The translations under genes were made by a program, and so were the position numbers. A stretch of DNA of 64,000 nucleotides from Pseudomonas wayambapalatensis (GTDB taxonomy: Bacteria > Pseudomonadota > Gammaproteobacteria > Pseudomonadales > Pseudomonadaceae). How positions within the stretch are numbered: the stretch's first letter is position 1; the number at the start of each line of letters is the position of its first letter. The notes beneath the pieces are model-generated. The model was not told the origin of the DNA and searched no databases. It saw nothing but the letters and a program-made list of their open reading frames with translations. The stretch is taken from the NCBI GenBank assembly GCA_014268975.2, contig CP077096.1, positions 3,385,501-3,449,500 on the forward strand. Direction: 5' to 3'. This document shows positions 1-8,142 of this stretch, in pieces.

Positions 1-222
1 CAGGCTGCCCCAGCGCGCATCGGGTCGTTCGCGCACCACCAGGTTGAAGTCCAGGCGGCTGGTGGCACGCAAGCGGTCGGTGAACACGGAGTAGAAGTCG
101 TGGCCAATGTGCGAAATGGTGTTGTCGACGATGAAGCCCATCATTTCGTCCTCGCTGCCGGCCCGTGCCGCAGCCTGGGCCAGCGACAGCGCCAGGCACA
201 GGGCGATGGCCAGGCGCTTCAT
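1..222 (-). CDS. csgE: Curli assembly factor CsgE (partial, runs off the left edge)
   Basis: First 74 residues of a protein with a signal peptide (MKRLAIALCLALSLAQAAA). The mature part carries the CsgE hallmarks ISHIGHDFY, a following F-x-D, and E-R-P-D-A-R-W-G-S, which align residue for residue with the E. coli CsgE motifs as I remember them (SSIGHDFY, ERPSARWGS). CsgE is the periplasmic adaptor that caps the CsgG pore and delivers curlin subunits. The ATG at 222 overlaps the stop of the last pseudopilin gene (ATGA), so csgE is translationally coupled to a type II-like secretion operon. The other csg genes should lie just beyond position 1. Confidence 0.88.
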   Translation of the reverse strand, partial: MKRLAIALCLALSLAQAAARAGSEDEMMGFIVDNTISHIGHDFYSVFTDRLRATSRLDFNLVVRERPDARWGSL

Positions 223-740
223 GGCGCCTCTCCCGGGCCGCTGTGCCGACGCGGGCCAGTGCCGCTCTCGGTGAAGGCCTGTTCGGCGACGAACTGCCAG
301 TCGCTGTAGTGCGCCAGCCCCTCGAACCCCGACCACTGCGCGCTGAAGCCGCTGCGCTTGATCGGCGCGGCCTGCGAGCGGCTGTACACCCCGGTGATTC
401 GGCCGTCGATCGCACGCATCAGGCCCCAGTCCTCGCTGGCGCCGATCGGGTCGCGGTACAGCCGGCGGATATGCCGCTGCGGTGCCGGGAAGCGGTTATC
501 CTCCAGCAGCTCGGCCAGATCCTGCGGGTACTGGGCCAGCCCCGGCGAGGCGCGGTAGTAGCTGCGCAGCGCCTGGGCGTACTGGCCGCCGACCCACAGC
601 AGCTGGCGCTCGCGCTCGCGCTGGGCGCTGGTGGCCCACAACGTGCCGGTGGCGGCCAGGGCCAGGGTGCTGGTGGCGATCAGCAGCAACACGCCCAGGT
701 AGGTGAAGCCGGCGTTACCACTCGGCATAGAGGCTGCCAT
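219..740 (-). CDS. Atypical pseudopilin (GspK/GspH-like minor subunit)
   Basis: A 173-residue protein with a short N-terminal leader, then G-F-T-Y-L-G-V and a hydrophobic helix, which is the layout of a type IV prepilin cut after Gly. The residue at mature position 5 is Gly instead of the nearly invariant Glu, a change seen in tip pseudopilins of the GspK kind. The ATG at 740 has GAGGG six bases upstream; GTG at 743 is the alternative. It overlaps the upstream pseudopilin gene by about 25 bases and csgE by 4. I infer a tip or initiator subunit; its exact class is uncertain. Confidence 0.7.
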   Translation of the reverse strand: MAASMPSGNAGFTYLGVLLLIATSTLALAATGTLWATSAQRERERQLLWVGGQYAQALRSYYRASPGLAQYPQDLAELLEDNRFPAPQRHIRRLYRDPIGASEDWGLMRAIDGRITGVYSRSQAAPIKRSGFSAQWSGFEGLAHYSDWQFVAEQAFTESGTGPRRHSGPGEAP

Positions 741-1089
741 CACGCGCCCTCCCCGTTGCCCCGCTCTTTATGTCGGCGACACCACCGGCCACCCCCTCGG
801 GGGGTGGCACCAGCTGCCAGGCATCGCGGCGCTCGCTGACCGGATCGACCGGGGTGTTGCGCAGGTAGCGCTGCTCGACCAGTTGTTCCAGCGACTCGGG
901 ATAGCGGCCGGTGTCGCCGTAGTAGTGGTCCAGAGCCTCGCGCAACACGGCCAGGCTCTGGCGCAGGGTCGCCTCGCGGCTCGCCTCCAGGCTGTTGAAG
1001 TAGCGCGGCATGGCGATGGTCATCAACGTCGCGATGATCGCCATCACCACCAGCAACTCGATCAGGGTGAAACCGCGGTTGCGTTTCAT
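715..1089 (-). CDS. Major-type pseudopilin (GspG/PulG-like), second copy
   Basis: A 124-residue protein starting MKRNRG-FTLIELLVVMAIIATL, a perfect class III prepilin signal: basic leader, cut after Gly, Phe+1 and Glu+5, then a hydrophobic helix. The C-terminal half has the GspG-like pattern of a tyrosine-rich region (DHYYGDTGRYPESLEQLV) and short beta strands. The gene opens a few bases after the stop of the first pseudopilin gene; upstream in-frame ATGs at 1101 and 1095 are possible, but 1089 leaves the normal short leader. It should need a prepilin peptidase encoded elsewhere. Confidence 0.85.
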   Translation of the reverse strand: MKRNRGFTLIELLVVMAIIATLMTIAMPRYFNSLEASREATLRQSLAVLREALDHYYGDTGRYPESLEQLVEQRYLRNTPVDPVSERRDAWQLVPPPEGVAGGVADIKSGATGRARDGSLYAEW

Positions 1090-1094
1090 GGCCA

Positions 1095-1568
1095 TCACCA
1101 TTGCCCGTAGGGGGTGCCGTCCAGGCCCTTGCCCGGCGCCTTGGAGTACACATCGAACACGTCCTCGCCTTCACGCGGGTTATCGGCGCTGCTGTCGTAC
1201 GCGCGCAGGCCCCAGCCGCCCTGGTCGTCGCGCCGCGCCTCGCGCAGCGGATCGCGAGGGATGCGCCGCAGGAAATAGAACTTCGCGCCCTTGGCGCTGC
1301 GCACGTCGCGCACGCCTTCGACCAGCACCTCGAGGCTCGGTGGGTAGCCACTGGCGTTCAGGCGCTTCTCGATGTAGCCGGCGTCGAAAGCGCGCTTGTA
1401 GGCGTCGATGGCATCGCGGATCTGGTACAACGCCTCGCGCAACTGCTGCTCCTTGTTGCGCCGCACCAGGGTTTCGGCCATGGGCGCGGCCATGCTGGCG
1501 AGCAACCCGAGCAGCGCCAGGGTGAGTACCACCTCGATCAGGCTGAACCCCTGCTGGCGGCGTTTCAT
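1095..1568 (-). CDS. Major-type pseudopilin (GspG/PulG-like), first copy
   Basis: A 157-residue prepilin: MKRRQQG-FSLIEVVLTLALLGLLASM has the cut site after Gly7, Phe+1, Glu+5 and a long N-terminal helix. The later part (YPPSLEVLVEG..., RRIPRDPL..., ...DGTPYGQW) resembles the calcium-loop region of GspG proteins. Its ATG overlaps the secretin stop (ATGA at 1565-1568), so it is coupled to the outer-membrane channel gene. With the next two genes it gives the operon three pseudopilins, enough for a short pseudopilus but fewer than the five of a full T2SS. Confidence 0.87.
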   Translation of the reverse strand: MKRRQQGFSLIEVVLTLALLGLLASMAAPMAETLVRRNKEQQLREALYQIRDAIDAYKRAFDAGYIEKRLNASGYPPSLEVLVEGVRDVRSAKGAKFYFLRRIPRDPLREARRDDQGGWGLRAYDSSADNPREGEDVFDVYSKAPGKGLDGTPYGQW

Positions 1569-3427
1569 GGCCGCGGGCTCCGAGGCACCACCGCCATCTG
1601 CCCCTCGATCACCGGCGCAGCCTCGCTGGGGGTATCACTGGGCACGACATCGGCTGGCAGTGGCTGCGCCAGTTGGCGGACCTGCAGGGCCGACTCGGTG
1701 CCGGTGGCGAACTCCATGTCCGACGGGCTCTGGTAAGGCAGGTTACGCACGATGCGCGGGGTGATCGCCAGCACCAGTTCGGACTTGCTCATGTCATCCT
1801 TGTTGCTGCCGAACAGCCGGCCCAGCCCCGGAATGTCGCCAAGGCCCGGGATCTTGTTGCCGCTGGCGTTATGGTCGTTGCGCACCAGGCCTGCCAGTAC
1901 CTGGGTCTCGCCATCGTGCAGGCGCAGGCTGGTCTGGGCGTTGCGGGTATCGACCTGGACCGGGATGGTGCCCTGACGGGTCGGCTCCAGCGGCGTGGCA
2001 TTGCTCACTTCCAGCGCCACCTTGATCGCCACTTCGTTGTTCAGGTGCACGGTCGGCTGGACTTCGAGCTTCAGGCCGACATCGAGGTAGGTCACGCTCT
2101 CGGTAATGACCGGCCCCTGGGTAGACGGCACCGAGGTGGCGCTGATGATCGGCACCCGCTGACCGATGTGGATGCGCGCCTGCTCGCGGTTGCTGACGCG
2201 GATCACCGGGCTTGCCAGGGTGTTGATGTCCTTGTCCTGGGCGTTGATCTTGGCCTGCGGCGAAGGGGATATGGTGATGCGGCTGGAGTTGATCCCGCGC
2301 AGCTGGTCGAGCACACCCACCGCGCTGCCGTCGCTGTTGATCACCCCGAAGGTGTTGGGCCATTGCAGGCCGAGGTCGAGGATGCGCGAACGCGCCACCT
2401 CCATCACCTCCACTTCCAGCACCACCTCGGGGTTGGACTGGTCCTGGGACTGCAGCAGCTTCTCGGCCATGCGCACGGCATCGGGGGTGTCGCGCAGGGT
2501 CAGGGTGTTGAGGCGCTCGTCGACGAATACATCCCGGGTCTTGAGCAAAGTCTTGACCATGTTCAGCGCGGTGTTGGCATCGATGCTGGTCAGGTAGAAA
2601 GTGCGCATGACCAGTTCCTGATAGTCCTTGGTCTTCTGCGGCGAGTCGGGGTAGACCAGCAGGGTGTTGTCGTTGACGATCTTCTGGCGCAACTGGTTCT
2701 GCTCCAGCAGCAGGGCCACGGCGTCCTCGATACGCACCTCGCGCACGAAGATCGTCGCCTTCATGTCCGGGCGCAGATCCTTGTCGAAGATGAAGTTGAT
2801 CCCGGCGACCTGGGCCAGCACCTCGAAGATGGTCTTGAGGTTGGCATCGCGAAATTCCAGGGTGACCGGGCGCTCGAGCTTGCTGCGCAGTTGCGGGAAG
2901 GGTTGGGCAGTACGGGCCTGGACGTTCTCGATGTCGCTGCGCAGGATCTGGCCCTTCTGGTTCTGCGGGTCCAGGCGCAGCACTTCGCGCATGTAGCGCT
3001 CGGCGCCGAACAGGTCGCCTTGGCGCAAGGCCGCCTGGCCGAGGGCAACGCGGTCGTCGAGGGTGCGGATCAGCTCCAGTTGGCGCAGCCCTTCCTGGGC
3101 GCGGCGATTGTTCGGCTCCAGGGTCAGGACCCGACTGTAGCCCATGCGTGCACCGGCGAAGTCGTGGCGCACGCGGTCACTGTCGGCCTGGGCCAGCAAG
3201 GCCTCGACCGCCTGCTGGCGACCGTGGGCCAGGGCGATGTTGAGTTCGGTGTCACGCGGATCTTCACGCAGGGCCTGTTCGAGCAAGGCGATCCCGGCTT
3301 CGTACTGGCCTTCCTTGATCAACTCGGCGCTGTCCTTGCGCGTGCCACTGGAGCCACAACCCGCCAGGGCCACGCACAGGGCCAGGAGCATGAACGGGGC
3401 AGGCTTGCACAGCTTCGACGGTTTCAT
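1565..3427 (-). CDS. gspD: Secretin lipoprotein with N-terminal TPR region (GspD/MshL-like)
   Basis: A 620-residue outer-membrane channel subunit. The order is a lipoprotein signal (LALCVALAGC, lipobox Cys near residue 24), a TPR-like helical region (about 33-165), an STN-type domain (LEFRDANLKTIFEVLAQVAGIN, about 190-260), secretin N1-type domains (about 265-340) and the secretin beta domain. The latter includes RVPIISATSVPS and NKIPGLGDIPGLGRLF, the conserved C-terminal secretin signature. TPR plus STN at the N terminus is unlike classical T2SS GspD and closer to MshL/PilQ-type or other T4P-like systems. ATG 3427 overlaps the upstream stop. No pilotin gene is seen; the lipid anchor may replace it. 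Confidence 0.9.
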   Translation of the reverse strand: MKPSKLCKPAPFMLLALCVALAGCGSSGTRKDSAELIKEGQYEAGIALLEQALREDPRDTELNIALAHGRQQAVEALLAQADSDRVRHDFAGARMGYSRVLTLEPNNRRAQEGLRQLELIRTLDDRVALGQAALRQGDLFGAERYMREVLRLDPQNQKGQILRSDIENVQARTAQPFPQLRSKLERPVTLEFRDANLKTIFEVLAQVAGINFIFDKDLRPDMKATIFVREVRIEDAVALLLEQNQLRQKIVNDNTLLVYPDSPQKTKDYQELVMRTFYLTSIDANTALNMVKTLLKTRDVFVDERLNTLTLRDTPDAVRMAEKLLQSQDQSNPEVVLEVEVMEVARSRILDLGLQWPNTFGVINSDGSAVGVLDQLRGINSSRITISPSPQAKINAQDKDINTLASPVIRVSNREQARIHIGQRVPIISATSVPSTQGPVITESVTYLDVGLKLEVQPTVHLNNEVAIKVALEVSNATPLEPTRQGTIPVQVDTRNAQTSLRLHDGETQVLAGLVRNDHNASGNKIPGLGDIPGLGRLFGSNKDDMSKSELVLAITPRIVRNLPYQSPSDMEFATGTESALQVRQLAQPLPADVVPSDTPSEAAPVIEGQMAVVPRSPRP

Positions 3428-3942
3428 GGTGCGCTCCCCACAGACAAGGTCTGCGACTGGTGCAACGGCAGGTAGACCAGGCTCAGCTCGCTGGCCGAGA
3501 CCCGGTCGAGGCGGTAGGTGTCCTCGATCACATCGCCCTGGCGCACGACGTAGAGCTTCTCGCCGTTCTGCAGGAAGATCTGCAGGTCGTCACGGTCGTC
3601 CAGGCGGCCGACGAACTGGAAAGGCAGGGCCGGGGCACTGGCGGCTACCGGGGCTAGCGGTGCCGGGGCGATGGGTTGCTCGGTGACGCTGGCCAGGGTC
3701 GGGGCGGCGGCCCAGCGCTGGGCGGGGAACAGGTCGCCGGAGGCGGGGGCAGTGCCGACGCCATCGCGGGACAAGCCCGCTCCCACAGCGGGCGTGTCAT
3801 GCGCAGTTGCCTGTGTGGGAGCGGGCTTGTCCCGCGATAGCGACACCCCCTCCTCCCCGCCGAACCAGTGCCCCGGCGCCCACGCCAACAGCGCGCTCAC
3901 ACCGAGGAAACCCGCCCACATCACTACGCGCTGAGTGTTCAT
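3424..3942 (-). CDS. PilP/GspC-like inner-membrane protein carrying an in-frame REP insertion
   Basis: A 172-residue protein with one N-terminal membrane helix (VVMWAGFLGVSALLAWAP) and a C-terminal homology region like GspC/PilP (FVGRLDDRDDLQIFLQNGEKLYVVRQGDVIE... LVYLPLHQ), which normally docks on the secretin N0 domain. Residues roughly 35-65 (LSRDKPAPTQAT... VGAGLSRDGVG) are a translated pair of REP repeats (DNA 3761-3842), so the linker between membrane and periplasmic domain has been lengthened. The ATG at 3942 overlaps the PilO-like stop; GTG 3945 is an alternative. The family call rests on motif resemblance and position in the cluster. Confidence 0.78.
   Translation of the reverse strand: MNTQRVVMWAGFLGVSALLAWAPGHWFGGEEGVSLSRDKPAPTQATAHDTPAVGAGLSRDGVGTAPASGDLFPAQRWAAAPTLASVTEQPIAPAPLAPVAASAPALPFQFVGRLDDRDDLQIFLQNGEKLYVVRQGDVIEDTYRLDRVSASELSLVYLPLHQSQTLSVGSAP
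3761..3842. repeat. REP pair (inverted) inside the PilP/GspC-like gene
   Basis: Two inverted copies of a Pseudomonas REP: CATCGCGGGACAAGCCCGCT at 3762-3781 and TGTGGGAGCGGGCTTGTCCC at 3814-3833, separated by about 25 bases. The same unit occurs three times near 23 kb inside a glycosyltransferase gene. REPs are normally extragenic; here the pair keeps the reading frame open in the host gene. Confidence 0.9.
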
Positions 3943-4493
3943 CACGACCTCGACAGGTAAAGGGTCATGCGCACGCGACCGTTGAGTTCCCGGTCACCAA
4001 TGCGTTTGCGTTGCAGCTCCAGGTCTTCGAGCACCAGGGTCGGCAACTGGCCGAGCAGCGCCTGGAGAAAACCGCGGATCTGCGGGTAGCTGCCGCGCAC
4101 CGGCAGGACAATCTGGTAGCGCACCAGCTGGGTCTTCGGATCGATACCCAGCGCGTACTCGCCGCGGGCCAGGCTGATGCGTTCGGCGCTGGCAAGGTGG
4201 TACAGGCGCTCGATCAGCGCGCTGGCCTGGGGCTGACCGGGCAGTTGCTGGCGCAGGCTGTCGAGGGTCTGCTGCTCGGGCTTGGCGGCAATCTTCAACT
4301 CGCCTCGTCCCAGGCGCTGTACCTGCACGCTGGCATCGGCCTCGCTGGCGCGCAGTTCGCGCACGGCCTGCCACTGAGGCAACACCACGGCGACCGCCAT
4401 GATCAGCGCGAGCACTCCGGTCAGCAGTGCGGCCAGCCCTGCCCGACCCATCGCGCGCAGGCGTTCATGAAGAATCAGGCTAGGGACGCGCAT
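3942..4493 (-). CDS. PilO/GspM-like inner-membrane assembly protein
   Basis: A 183-residue protein starting MRVPSLILHERLRAMG, with one membrane helix (AALLTGVLALIMAVAVVLP, about 20-38), a coiled-coil stretch (VRELRASEADASVQVQRL) and a C-terminal ferredoxin-like fold region (RYQIVLPVRGSYPQIRGFLQALLGQLPTLVLEDLEL) typical of PilO/GspM. PilO-type proteins pair with PilN in the periplasm and align the ATPase/platform with the secretin. The start at 4493 overlaps the PilN-like gene by 14 bases; earlier in-frame codons would lie deep inside that gene. Confidence 0.75.
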   Translation of the reverse strand: MRVPSLILHERLRAMGRAGLAALLTGVLALIMAVAVVLPQWQAVRELRASEADASVQVQRLGRGELKIAAKPEQQTLDSLRQQLPGQPQASALIERLYHLASAERISLARGEYALGIDPKTQLVRYQIVLPVRGSYPQIRGFLQALLGQLPTLVLEDLELQRKRIGDRELNGRVRMTLYLSRS

Positions 4494-5022
4494 GACCGGT
4501 CTCCCAGGTGGCGGTGAGGTTGAAGCGCACCGGGTGTTCAGCCTGGCCGGCCAGCACTTCGTGGTTGAGCAGCGACACATCGCGCAGCTCGGCGCTACGC
4601 TCCAGGCGCTGGTGGTACTGCAGCATCGCCTCCAGGTTGCGAGCCTCGGCGCTGATGCGTACCTGGCCCTTGCGTGCATCCGGCGTCAGGGCCAGCAGCG
4701 CGACGTCTTCCTGGGGCATGGCCTCGAGCATGGCGAACAGTTGCTCCCAAGGCCGTTGCAACTGCAGCGAGACACTGCGCATCTGGGCCAGTTGCTCAGC
4801 CTGTTCGCGACTGGCGGCACTGGTCTGCGGCGCGGCGGTGGCCGGGCGCCGGCCGAGCTTTATTTCCAGCTCATGGACGCGACCGTCCAGCGCCAGTTGT
4901 TCGTGCTGCAACTGCTGGTGCAGTACCAACAGCAGCGCCACCACGGCACTGCCCAGGGCCAGCAGCGACCAGGCCAGTGCGCTGCTGCGCCGGGGTTGGA
5001 ATTCCAGGTCGAGGCGGCGCAT
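4480..5022 (-). CDS. PilN-like inner-membrane assembly protein
   Basis: A 180-residue protein starting MRRLDLEFQPRR, with a short cytoplasmic N terminus (the PilN segment that binds PilM), one membrane helix (LAWSLLALGSAVVALLLVL), a periplasmic coiled coil (QQLQHEQLALDGRVHELEIK) and a small C-terminal domain (MPQEDVALLALTPDARKGQVRISAEA) matching the PilN pattern. ATG 5022 follows the PilM-like stop by one base. It is expected to form the PilM-N-O-P bridge with its neighbours. Confidence 0.75.
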   Translation of the reverse strand: MRRLDLEFQPRRSSALAWSLLALGSAVVALLLVLHQQLQHEQLALDGRVHELEIKLGRRPATAAPQTSAASREQAEQLAQMRSVSLQLQRPWEQLFAMLEAMPQEDVALLALTPDARKGQVRISAEARNLEAMLQYHQRLERSAELRDVSLLNHEVLAGQAEHPVRFNLTATWETGHARP

Positions 5023-5023
5023 G

Positions 5024-5812
5024 TCAGGCCACCGCCCGCCACATGGCGTGCAACGGGTCAGCGTCGCCTGCCGCTGCGCACAATTGCACCGCGCCCAGTT
5101 CGGCGATGTCTGCGCGCCCTGGGGCATGCAGGTAGACCTGTGGCAGTGGCTCGCCGTACAGCTCGCAGGTGCGTTCGATCAAGGCCTTGAGCGCCTGGTC
5201 GCTGTCGGCGCAGCCCTGCGCCAGCACCTGCTGCCAGGCACCACCGGCAGCCAGCAACAGCACGCTGCGCCGGGGTTCGGCGAGGACGAAGAGAAAATCG
5301 CCCTGGCCCAGCTGCGCCGAGCAACGGTTATAGGCCGCCATCAAGTACGGCTGCACCGAACGCAGCCTCAGGTGGCTTTGCACACCCAGCGCCTGCAGCC
5401 CCTGCAGCAGGGCCTCGGGCAGCGCGGTGGCGATGCGCGCAGCACCGGCAGGCTCCGGTGAGAGCACGATGCGCCAGTCGTCCAGCGGCTGGCCGTAGAG
5501 GCTCTCGAAGCAGGCCCGGGCATAGGCCTGCAGCTCCCCCGGGTGGCCGATGGCATCGCTCCAGGGCACCAGGCAGAAACGGCTGTAGCGCGCCGACAGC
5601 ACCACCCGTAGTGCCGCCCCCCGAGGTGCATGTTCGGCCAGCAGTGCCGCCAAGGTGTCCAGCGCCGGCACCCAGGCCGGCTGGGTGGGGTCACAGGTGA
5701 AGTCGCGGCTGCCCAGCCATTGGTGTTGCCGCCCGTGCCACCGGCCCAGGCCGACACCCTCGGCACCGAGCACGGCGCAGTATCTGTCAGGATCAAGCAA
5801 TGAATGTGACAC
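5024..5812 (-). CDS. PilM/GspL-like cytoplasmic actin-fold protein
   Basis: A 262-residue soluble protein with no membrane helix. Its layout fits the cytoplasmic domain of GspL or a PilM-like protein: N-terminal strand region (GVGLGRWHGRQHQWLGSR), a middle segment (LRVVLSARYSRFCLVPW) and QPYLMAAYNRC... GDFLFVLAEPRRSVLLLA, the alternating pattern of an actin-like half. The GTG at 5812 overlaps the gspE stop by 20 bases and has GAGGAGA six bases upstream, which decides the start. It would link the ATPase to the PilN-like protein. Sequence signatures in this family are weak, so the call leans on gene order. Confidence 0.65.
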   Translation of the reverse strand: MSHSLLDPDRYCAVLGAEGVGLGRWHGRQHQWLGSRDFTCDPTQPAWVPALDTLAALLAEHAPRGAALRVVLSARYSRFCLVPWSDAIGHPGELQAYARACFESLYGQPLDDWRIVLSPEPAGAARIATALPEALLQGLQALGVQSHLRLRSVQPYLMAAYNRCSAQLGQGDFLFVLAEPRRSVLLLAAGGAWQQVLAQGCADSDQALKALIERTCELYGEPLPQVYLHAPGRADIAELGAVQLCAAAGDADPLHAMWRAVA

Positions 5813-7490
5813 GGTTGATCTCCTCGAGTGTGGTACGGCCCTCGCGGACCAGGTCCAGCGCCGACGCGCGCAGCAGGCGCAAGCCGCGCTGGCAGGCCAG
5901 TTGCCTGATCTGCGAAAGCGGACGGCGTTCGACGATCATCTGCCGCAAGTCATCGTCCAGGTGCAGCAGCTCGGCAATCGCACTGCGCCCGCGATAGCCG
6001 CTGCCACGGCACTGGCCGCAGCCCTGGGCGCGGACGAAGCGCCAGCCGTCGATACGCTCGCGGGTCAGCCCGGAGGCAGCCAGCAGCTCGTCGTCCGGGG
6101 TGTGCTCACGGGCACACTGCGGGCAGGCCAGGCGAATCAGGCGCTGGGCCAGCACGGCGTTGAGCGCCGAGACGAAGCTGTAGGGATCGACCTGCATCTG
6201 GCTGAAGCGGCCGATCACGTCGAACACGTTGTTGGCGTGGATGGTGGTGAACACCAGATGCCCGGTAAGGGCCGACTGCACGGCGATCTGCGCGGTGTCG
6301 GGGTCACGGATCTCGCCGACCAGGATCTTGTCCGGGTCGTGGCGCAGGATCGAGCGCAGGCCACGGGAAAATGTCAGGCCCTTCTTCTCGTTCACCGGTA
6401 TCTGCAACACGCCAGGGAGCTGGTACTCCACCGGGTCTTCGATGGTGATGATCTTGTCCACGCCGTGGTTGATCTCGCTGATCATGGCGTAGAGGGTGGT
6501 GGTCTTGCCGCTGCCGGTAGGGCCGGTGACCAGGATCATGCCGTACGGCTCACTGGCCAGGCGGCGCAGGGCGCGCAGGGTGTCGTCGGCGAACCCCAGC
6601 GCCTGCAGGCGCACACCGCTGACCTGGTCGGAAAGGTCCTGCTTGTCGAGCACCCGCAGCACCGCGTCTTCGCCGAAGATGCTCGGCATGATCGACACGC
6701 GAAAGTCGATCTGGCGTTCGCCGATGGCGACCTTGAAGCGGCCATCCTGGGGCACGCGTTTTTCGCCGATGTCGAGTTCGGCCATGACCTTGATGCGCGA
6801 GATCACCTGGTCGGCGAAAGCGCTGCCGCTGGCCTTGCCGGCGCCGTTGAGCACGCCGTCGATTCGGTACTTGATGGTCAGGCCCTGGCCGGTCATGCCC
6901 AGGTGGACGTCGCTGGCATGCAGCTTGAGCGCATCGTAGAGCGTAGAGTTGACCAGCTTGACCACCCGGCTCTGGTCCTCGCTGATGCTGGTCAGCGACA
7001 GGCGCTGCAAGGCATCGCCTTCGACGCCGGTTTCGCCGTCATGGCCCAGGGCATCGACGGCGTGGAAGCTTTCTTCGTGGCGGGCAAGGAAGGTGGCAAT
7101 GTCGGCGGCGTGCGCCAGGTACAGCGGCGCACCTTGCAGGCAATCGTCGATCCAGGCCAGGCGGGCGGGATCGAAGGGGTCGGCGAACACGCCGATCAGT
7201 TGACCGCCCTGCTCCACCATGACGAACTCGCGCTTGAGGCACTGGGCCAGGCTCACGCATTCGAAACGCGGCTGGCTGGCGAACAGGGCCTGGGTGTCGA
7301 GGCTCGGGTAATGGAGGGTTGTGGCCAGACGCTGGGTGAAGGCGGCCGGAGTATCGCAGGACAAACGCTCCAGGCAAGTGAGCAGGCGCTCGTCACCAGA
7401 CGTGTTGCGGGCGCGGGCCAGCAGTTCGCGGGGGTATTGCAGGGCCCCCGCCAAAGGGCCGCTACTGACTGCATCAAAGGCTTCGGACAT
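5793..7490 (-). CDS. gspE: Type II/IV-pilus assembly ATPase (GspE/PilB)
   Basis: A 565-residue hexameric secretion ATPase. Visible are the N-terminal N1E/MshEN-like region (residues 1-150), the N2E start (SVVKLVNSTLYDALKLHASDVH-like), Walker A GPTGSGKTTT (about 320), the Asp box ITIEDPVEYQ, Walker B ILVGEIRDPDTA, the His box TGHLVFTTIHANN, and a zinc-binding tetracysteine (CPQC about 457, CGQC about 492) typical of extension ATPases and absent from PilT. It follows the response-regulator gene by 57 bases. All catalytic elements are intact, so the machine should be functional if a platform protein is supplied. Confidence 0.95.
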   Translation of the reverse strand: MSEAFDAVSSGPLAGALQYPRELLARARNTSGDERLLTCLERLSCDTPAAFTQRLATTLHYPSLDTQALFASQPRFECVSLAQCLKREFVMVEQGGQLIGVFADPFDPARLAWIDDCLQGAPLYLAHAADIATFLARHEESFHAVDALGHDGETGVEGDALQRLSLTSISEDQSRVVKLVNSTLYDALKLHASDVHLGMTGQGLTIKYRIDGVLNGAGKASGSAFADQVISRIKVMAELDIGEKRVPQDGRFKVAIGERQIDFRVSIMPSIFGEDAVLRVLDKQDLSDQVSGVRLQALGFADDTLRALRRLASEPYGMILVTGPTGSGKTTTLYAMISEINHGVDKIITIEDPVEYQLPGVLQIPVNEKKGLTFSRGLRSILRHDPDKILVGEIRDPDTAQIAVQSALTGHLVFTTIHANNVFDVIGRFSQMQVDPYSFVSALNAVLAQRLIRLACPQCAREHTPDDELLAASGLTRERIDGWRFVRAQGCGQCRGSGYRGRSAIAELLHLDDDLRQMIVERRPLSQIRQLACQRGLRLLRASALDLVREGRTTLEEINRVTFIA

Positions 7491-7547
7491 GGCCTGCGAC
7501 TCCGCTCAGGGGCGCGTCGCAGGCTGAGGGAATGGCCGCGGGCGCCG

Positions 7548-8078
7548 CTATTCCCCGGTGAGCAGTTGGTCGTCGTCAGGTCCGGGCGGCTTGGCGCCGT
7601 TGCGTCGGCGTTCGGCCAGGACCCAGCTGCCATCGTACAACTGCAGGGGGAACGTCTGGTTCCTGCTCTGGCGTCGCTCGACGAACCCTTCGGCCGGATT
7701 GTCCGTCGCCCTGCGCTGGCGCTCGATGCCCATCAGGTCGAATACCGCACGGGCCAGTTCCGCCAGTGGGAACGGCTTGAACAGGACATGCGTGACACCC
7801 AGCTCGGCGGCGCGCTCACGGACCTCGGCGGTCGGATGCGCAGTGATCAGCACGAAGTGGCACTGCCTGTTCCTGCGTACGGTCTCCAGAACCTGAAACC
7901 CCTCCATGTCGGGCAAGCGATAATCCAGCACGATCACATCCGGTGCCTGACGCTGAGCCAGCTCGATCCCTTCGGCACCGTCGTGGGCAACATGGACGTC
8001 CAGGCCTTGCGCCTGCAGATACGCTTGCAGGTTCTGCGCAAGGGTCTGTTCGTCGTCGACTACCAAAACTCTGTTCAC
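7548..8078 (-). CDS. Single-domain response regulator with C-terminal tail, first gene of the secretion operon
   Basis: A 176-residue protein whose first 115 residues are a receiver domain: acidic pair D8-D9, phosphoacceptor D52 (VIVLDYRLPD), T79 and K101 (LFKPF). The last 60 residues hold no helix-turn-helix and look unstructured (RRQSRNQTFP...). GTG 8078 is chosen because GGGAGTGGA lies upstream; TTG 8081 is the alternative. No histidine kinase is encoded nearby. It is the first gene after the sigma54-type promoter, so it may act by protein contact within the machine, or in a phosphorelay, not as a DNA-binding activator. Confidence 0.85.
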   Translation of the reverse strand: MNRVLVVDDEQTLAQNLQAYLQAQGLDVHVAHDGAEGIELAQRQAPDVIVLDYRLPDMEGFQVLETVRRNRQCHFVLITAHPTAEVRERAAELGVTHVLFKPFPLAELARAVFDLMGIERQRRATDNPAEGFVERRQSRNQTFPLQLYDGSWVLAERRRNGAKPPGPDDDQLLTGE

Positions 8079-8142
8079 CAAGGTCCACTCCCATGAACTG
8101 CCCGGTTTCCCGGTCTGCGAAGTGCGGCCTTGTAGAGGCTTG

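Noticed and set aside
1673..3475. 600-codon plus-strand frame opposite the secretin gene
   Set aside because: His/Gln/Gly-rich shadow; the secretin signature is on the minus strand.
3761..3842. REP pair read as a transcription terminator
   Set aside because: It lies inside an open coding frame and has no U-tract; it matches the REP family seen again at 23 kb.
5655..8096. 813-codon open frame on the plus strand opposite gspE and the response regulator
   Set aside because: GC-rich antisense shadow: no ribosome site, no family motifs, and the opposite strand encodes all conserved ATPase motifs.
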